DNA of 64,000 nt from Sandaracinaceae bacterium (GTDB taxonomy: Bacteria; Myxococcota_A; Polyangia; Polyangiales; Sandaracinaceae): positions 124,001-188,000 of the forward strand of contig JACKEC010000020.1 of NCBI GenBank assembly GCA_020633195.1, written 5' to 3'. Both the position numbers and the translations under genes were made by a program. Under the pieces are notes generated by a model, which was not told the origin of the DNA, did no database searches, and saw only the letters and a program-made list of their open reading frames with translations. This document shows positions 62,733 through 64,000 of the stretch, in pieces (position 1 is the first letter of the stretch; the number at the start of each line of letters is the position of its first letter).

Positions 62733-62763
62733 GGGGAGCCTCGATCTGCGCAGATTGTCGGGG

Positions 62764-63216
62764 TCACGGTTCGGCGGGGTTGGAATCAGCAAGGCGTGTT
62801 CCAAGTCCTTCGGGCGCCTGGACCAGCTCGATGAGCACGCCCCCGGCGCTCTTGGGGTGCAGGAAGCAGATGTCGTGGCCGGAGGCGCCGCGCCGGATGC
62901 CGCCGGGCGTGAAGCGCAACCCGGCCGCCTCGAGCCAGGTGACCGCGGCGGGCAGGTCGTCGACCCAGAGCCCGACGTGGTTGAGCGCCGGCGTGTCGAC
63001 GCGCGGCTTCGCCTCGGGGTCGATCGGCTGCATCAGGTCGACCTCGACGTCGCCGCACCGCGCGATGTCCTCGTCGACGTTCTCCCGCTCGCTGCGGTAG
63101 GTGCCGGTGAGCTCGAGGCCGAGCAGATCGATCCAGAGGTGGCGCAGCGCGGCCTTGTCCGGGCCGCCGATCGCGATCTGCTGGACCCCGAGGATGCGGA
63201 ACGGGCGCTCGCTCAT
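62764..63216 (-). CDS. VOC-fold protein, methylmalonyl-CoA epimerase-like
   Basis: About 150 residues from the ATG at 63216. Two glyoxalase-fold modules: VQQIAIGGPDKAALRHLWID and LNHVGLWVDDLPAAVTWLEA, ending LHPKSAGGVLIELVQAPE. His in LNHVG and Glu in LIELVQ are in metal-ligand positions of methylmalonyl-CoA epimerases; the first ligand, usually His, is Gln here (VQQIAIG). Gln can serve as a ligand in some glyoxalases, so activity is possible. The final stretch matches MCE proteins. It is divergent from trpS with 49 bp between starts. Confidence 0.72.
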   Translation of the reverse strand: MSERPFRILGVQQIAIGGPDKAALRHLWIDLLGLELTGTYRSERENVDEDIARCGDVEVDLMQPIDPEAKPRVDTPALNHVGLWVDDLPAAVTWLEAAGLRFTPGGIRRGASGHDICFLHPKSAGGVLIELVQAPEGLGTRLADSNPAEP

Positions 63217-63265
63217 GGGCCGAGTCATTGCACGCGCGGGGCGGCTGTGCGATCTGAGCGGCACC

Positions 63266-64000
63266 GTGCAGAGGTCACTGACCGGCATCAAGCCGACGAA
63301 CGCGCCGCACCTCGGGAACTACCTGGGCGCCATCCGGCCCGCCCTCCGGCTCGCACAGGAGTACGAGAGCTTCCTCTTCATCGCCGACTACCACGCGCTC
63401 ACCACGGTGCGGGACGCGGCCTCGATGCGGACGAACACCTACGACGTCGCGGCCACGTGGCTCGCGTGCGGCGTCGACCCAACGCGGATCCACCTCTACC
63501 GGCAGTCCGACGTGCCCGAGGTCTTCGAGCTCACCTGGGTCCTCGCGTGCCTCATCGCGACCGGGCAGCTCGAGCGCGGGGTCTCCTACAAGGACGGCCT
63601 CGCGAAGGGCGAGTCGCCCAACGCCGGGGTCTTCAACTACCCCGTCCTGATGGCCGCCGACATCCTCCTCTACGACGCGGCGGTGGTCCCGGTGGGCCGC
63701 GATCAGCTCCAGCACCTCGAGCTCGCGCGCGACGTCGCGCAGCGCTTCAACCACGTCTTCGGGGACGACCTGCTCGTGGTGCCCGAGGCGCGCATCACCG
63801 ACGCGCCGCTCGTCCCGGGCCTCGACGGTCAGAAGATGAGCAAGAGCAAGGGCAACTCGATCCCGCTGTTCGCGCCGGCCAAGACGCTGCGCAAGACGGT
63901 GATGAAGATCGTCACGGGCAGCGAGCCGCTCGAGGCGCCCGCCGAGGCCGAGGGCTCGACGGTGTTCGACCTCTACCAGCTCCTGGCCTCGGAGGCGGAC
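63266..64000 (+). CDS. trpS: Tryptophanyl-tRNA synthetase (partial, runs off the window)
   Basis: 245 codons from a GTG at 63266 to the window end. The first residues, QRSLTGIKPTN, and the HIGH-equivalent PHLGNYLGA are characteristic of class I TrpRS. Further blocks: SFLFIADYHALTT, LYRQSDVPE, YPVLMAADILLYDA, VPVGRDQLQHLELARD and the KMSKS loop GLDGQKMSKSKGN near residue 190. It charges tRNA-Trp in the cytoplasm. The C-terminal part is outside the window. No leader attenuator or T-box was seen in the short upstream spacer. Confidence 0.93.
   Translation, partial: MQRSLTGIKPTNAPHLGNYLGAIRPALRLAQEYESFLFIADYHALTTVRDAASMRTNTYDVAATWLACGVDPTRIHLYRQSDVPEVFELTWVLACLIATGQLERGVSYKDGLAKGESPNAGVFNYPVLMAADILLYDAAVVPVGRDQLQHLELARDVAQRFNHVFGDDLLVVPEARITDAPLVPGLDGQKMSKSKGNSIPLFAPAKTLRKTVMKIVTGSEPLEAPAEAEGSTVFDLYQLLASEAD

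Overview
This window looks like chromosomal DNA from a myxobacterium, most likely of the Polyangia (Sandaracinaceae-like). It is strongly GC-rich with tightly packed genes. At least 13 genes encode lipoproteins, several with Asp-Ala-Gly or poly-Gly tethers right after the lipobox Cys. There is a giant protein with 20 MopE-type Cys/Asp repeats and a MYXO-CTERM-like sorting segment, a eukaryote-like Ser/Thr kinase with a propeller tail, and a complete mevalonate kinase/decarboxylase set. No rRNA, tRNA, CRISPR or recognisable transposase was seen. The taxonomic placement is inference from gene content.

Layout. 1-6.3 kb (minus): a partial beta-propeller protein, a PQQ-propeller/VIT/VWA lipoprotein and a PPC-like lipoprotein. 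6.4-10.4 kb (plus): Cys-rich lipoprotein, thioredoxin-like lipoprotein, outer-membrane barrel, TlpA-like thioredoxin. 10.5-15.4 kb: mixed small genes (lipoprotein, CapA-like phosphoesterase, MBL-fold hydrolase, thioredoxin-like lipoprotein, D-cysteine desulfhydrase/ACC-deaminase family). 15.5-18.7 kb: membrane protein and VWA-like lipoprotein. 18.7-23.9 kb: isoprenoid operon (polyprenyl synthase, mevalonate kinase, diphosphomevalonate decarboxylase, phosphomevalonate kinase, class II HMG-CoA reductase), mostly joined by 4-nt ATGA overlaps. 23.9-25.5 kb: a duplicated 3' gene fragment with repeated elements, then the parent zinc-ribbon/propeller gene. 25.6-28.8 kb: TPR and zinc-ribbon proteins.

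28.8-40.1 kb is a minus-strand run of seven genes: sugar-dehydrogenase-like PQQ lipoprotein, cytochrome-like lipoprotein, kinase with propeller, a three-domain ferritin-like/DUF362/alpha-beta-hydrolase fusion, a phytoene-desaturase-like flavoprotein, an aldolase-like protein lacking its catalytic Lys and Glu, and a barrel-like protein without a normal start codon. This is the best candidate for an undescribed system. 40.3-43.6 kb: an NfeD/YqiJ-like protein with two flotillins. 43.8-49.7 kb: AraC regulator, SDR, ketopantoate reductase-like enzyme, DUF2254 protein. 49.8-55.7 kb: the giant MopE-repeat ORF, which appears to be two genes fused in frame. 55.8-64 kb: dual-receiver/TPR protein, VWA lipoprotein, YchJ-like protein, small membrane proteins, OM barrel protein, VOC-fold epimerase-like protein and the 5' part of trpS.

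Between genes there is unusual structure: two CTAG-bounded inverted-repeat elements of about 165 bp, each lying exactly between two convergent genes and supplying the TAG stop of both; a 44-bp dispersed hairpin repeat; an inverted-repeat family near 28.75 and 29.75 kb; and a GGGCAC hexamer tract.
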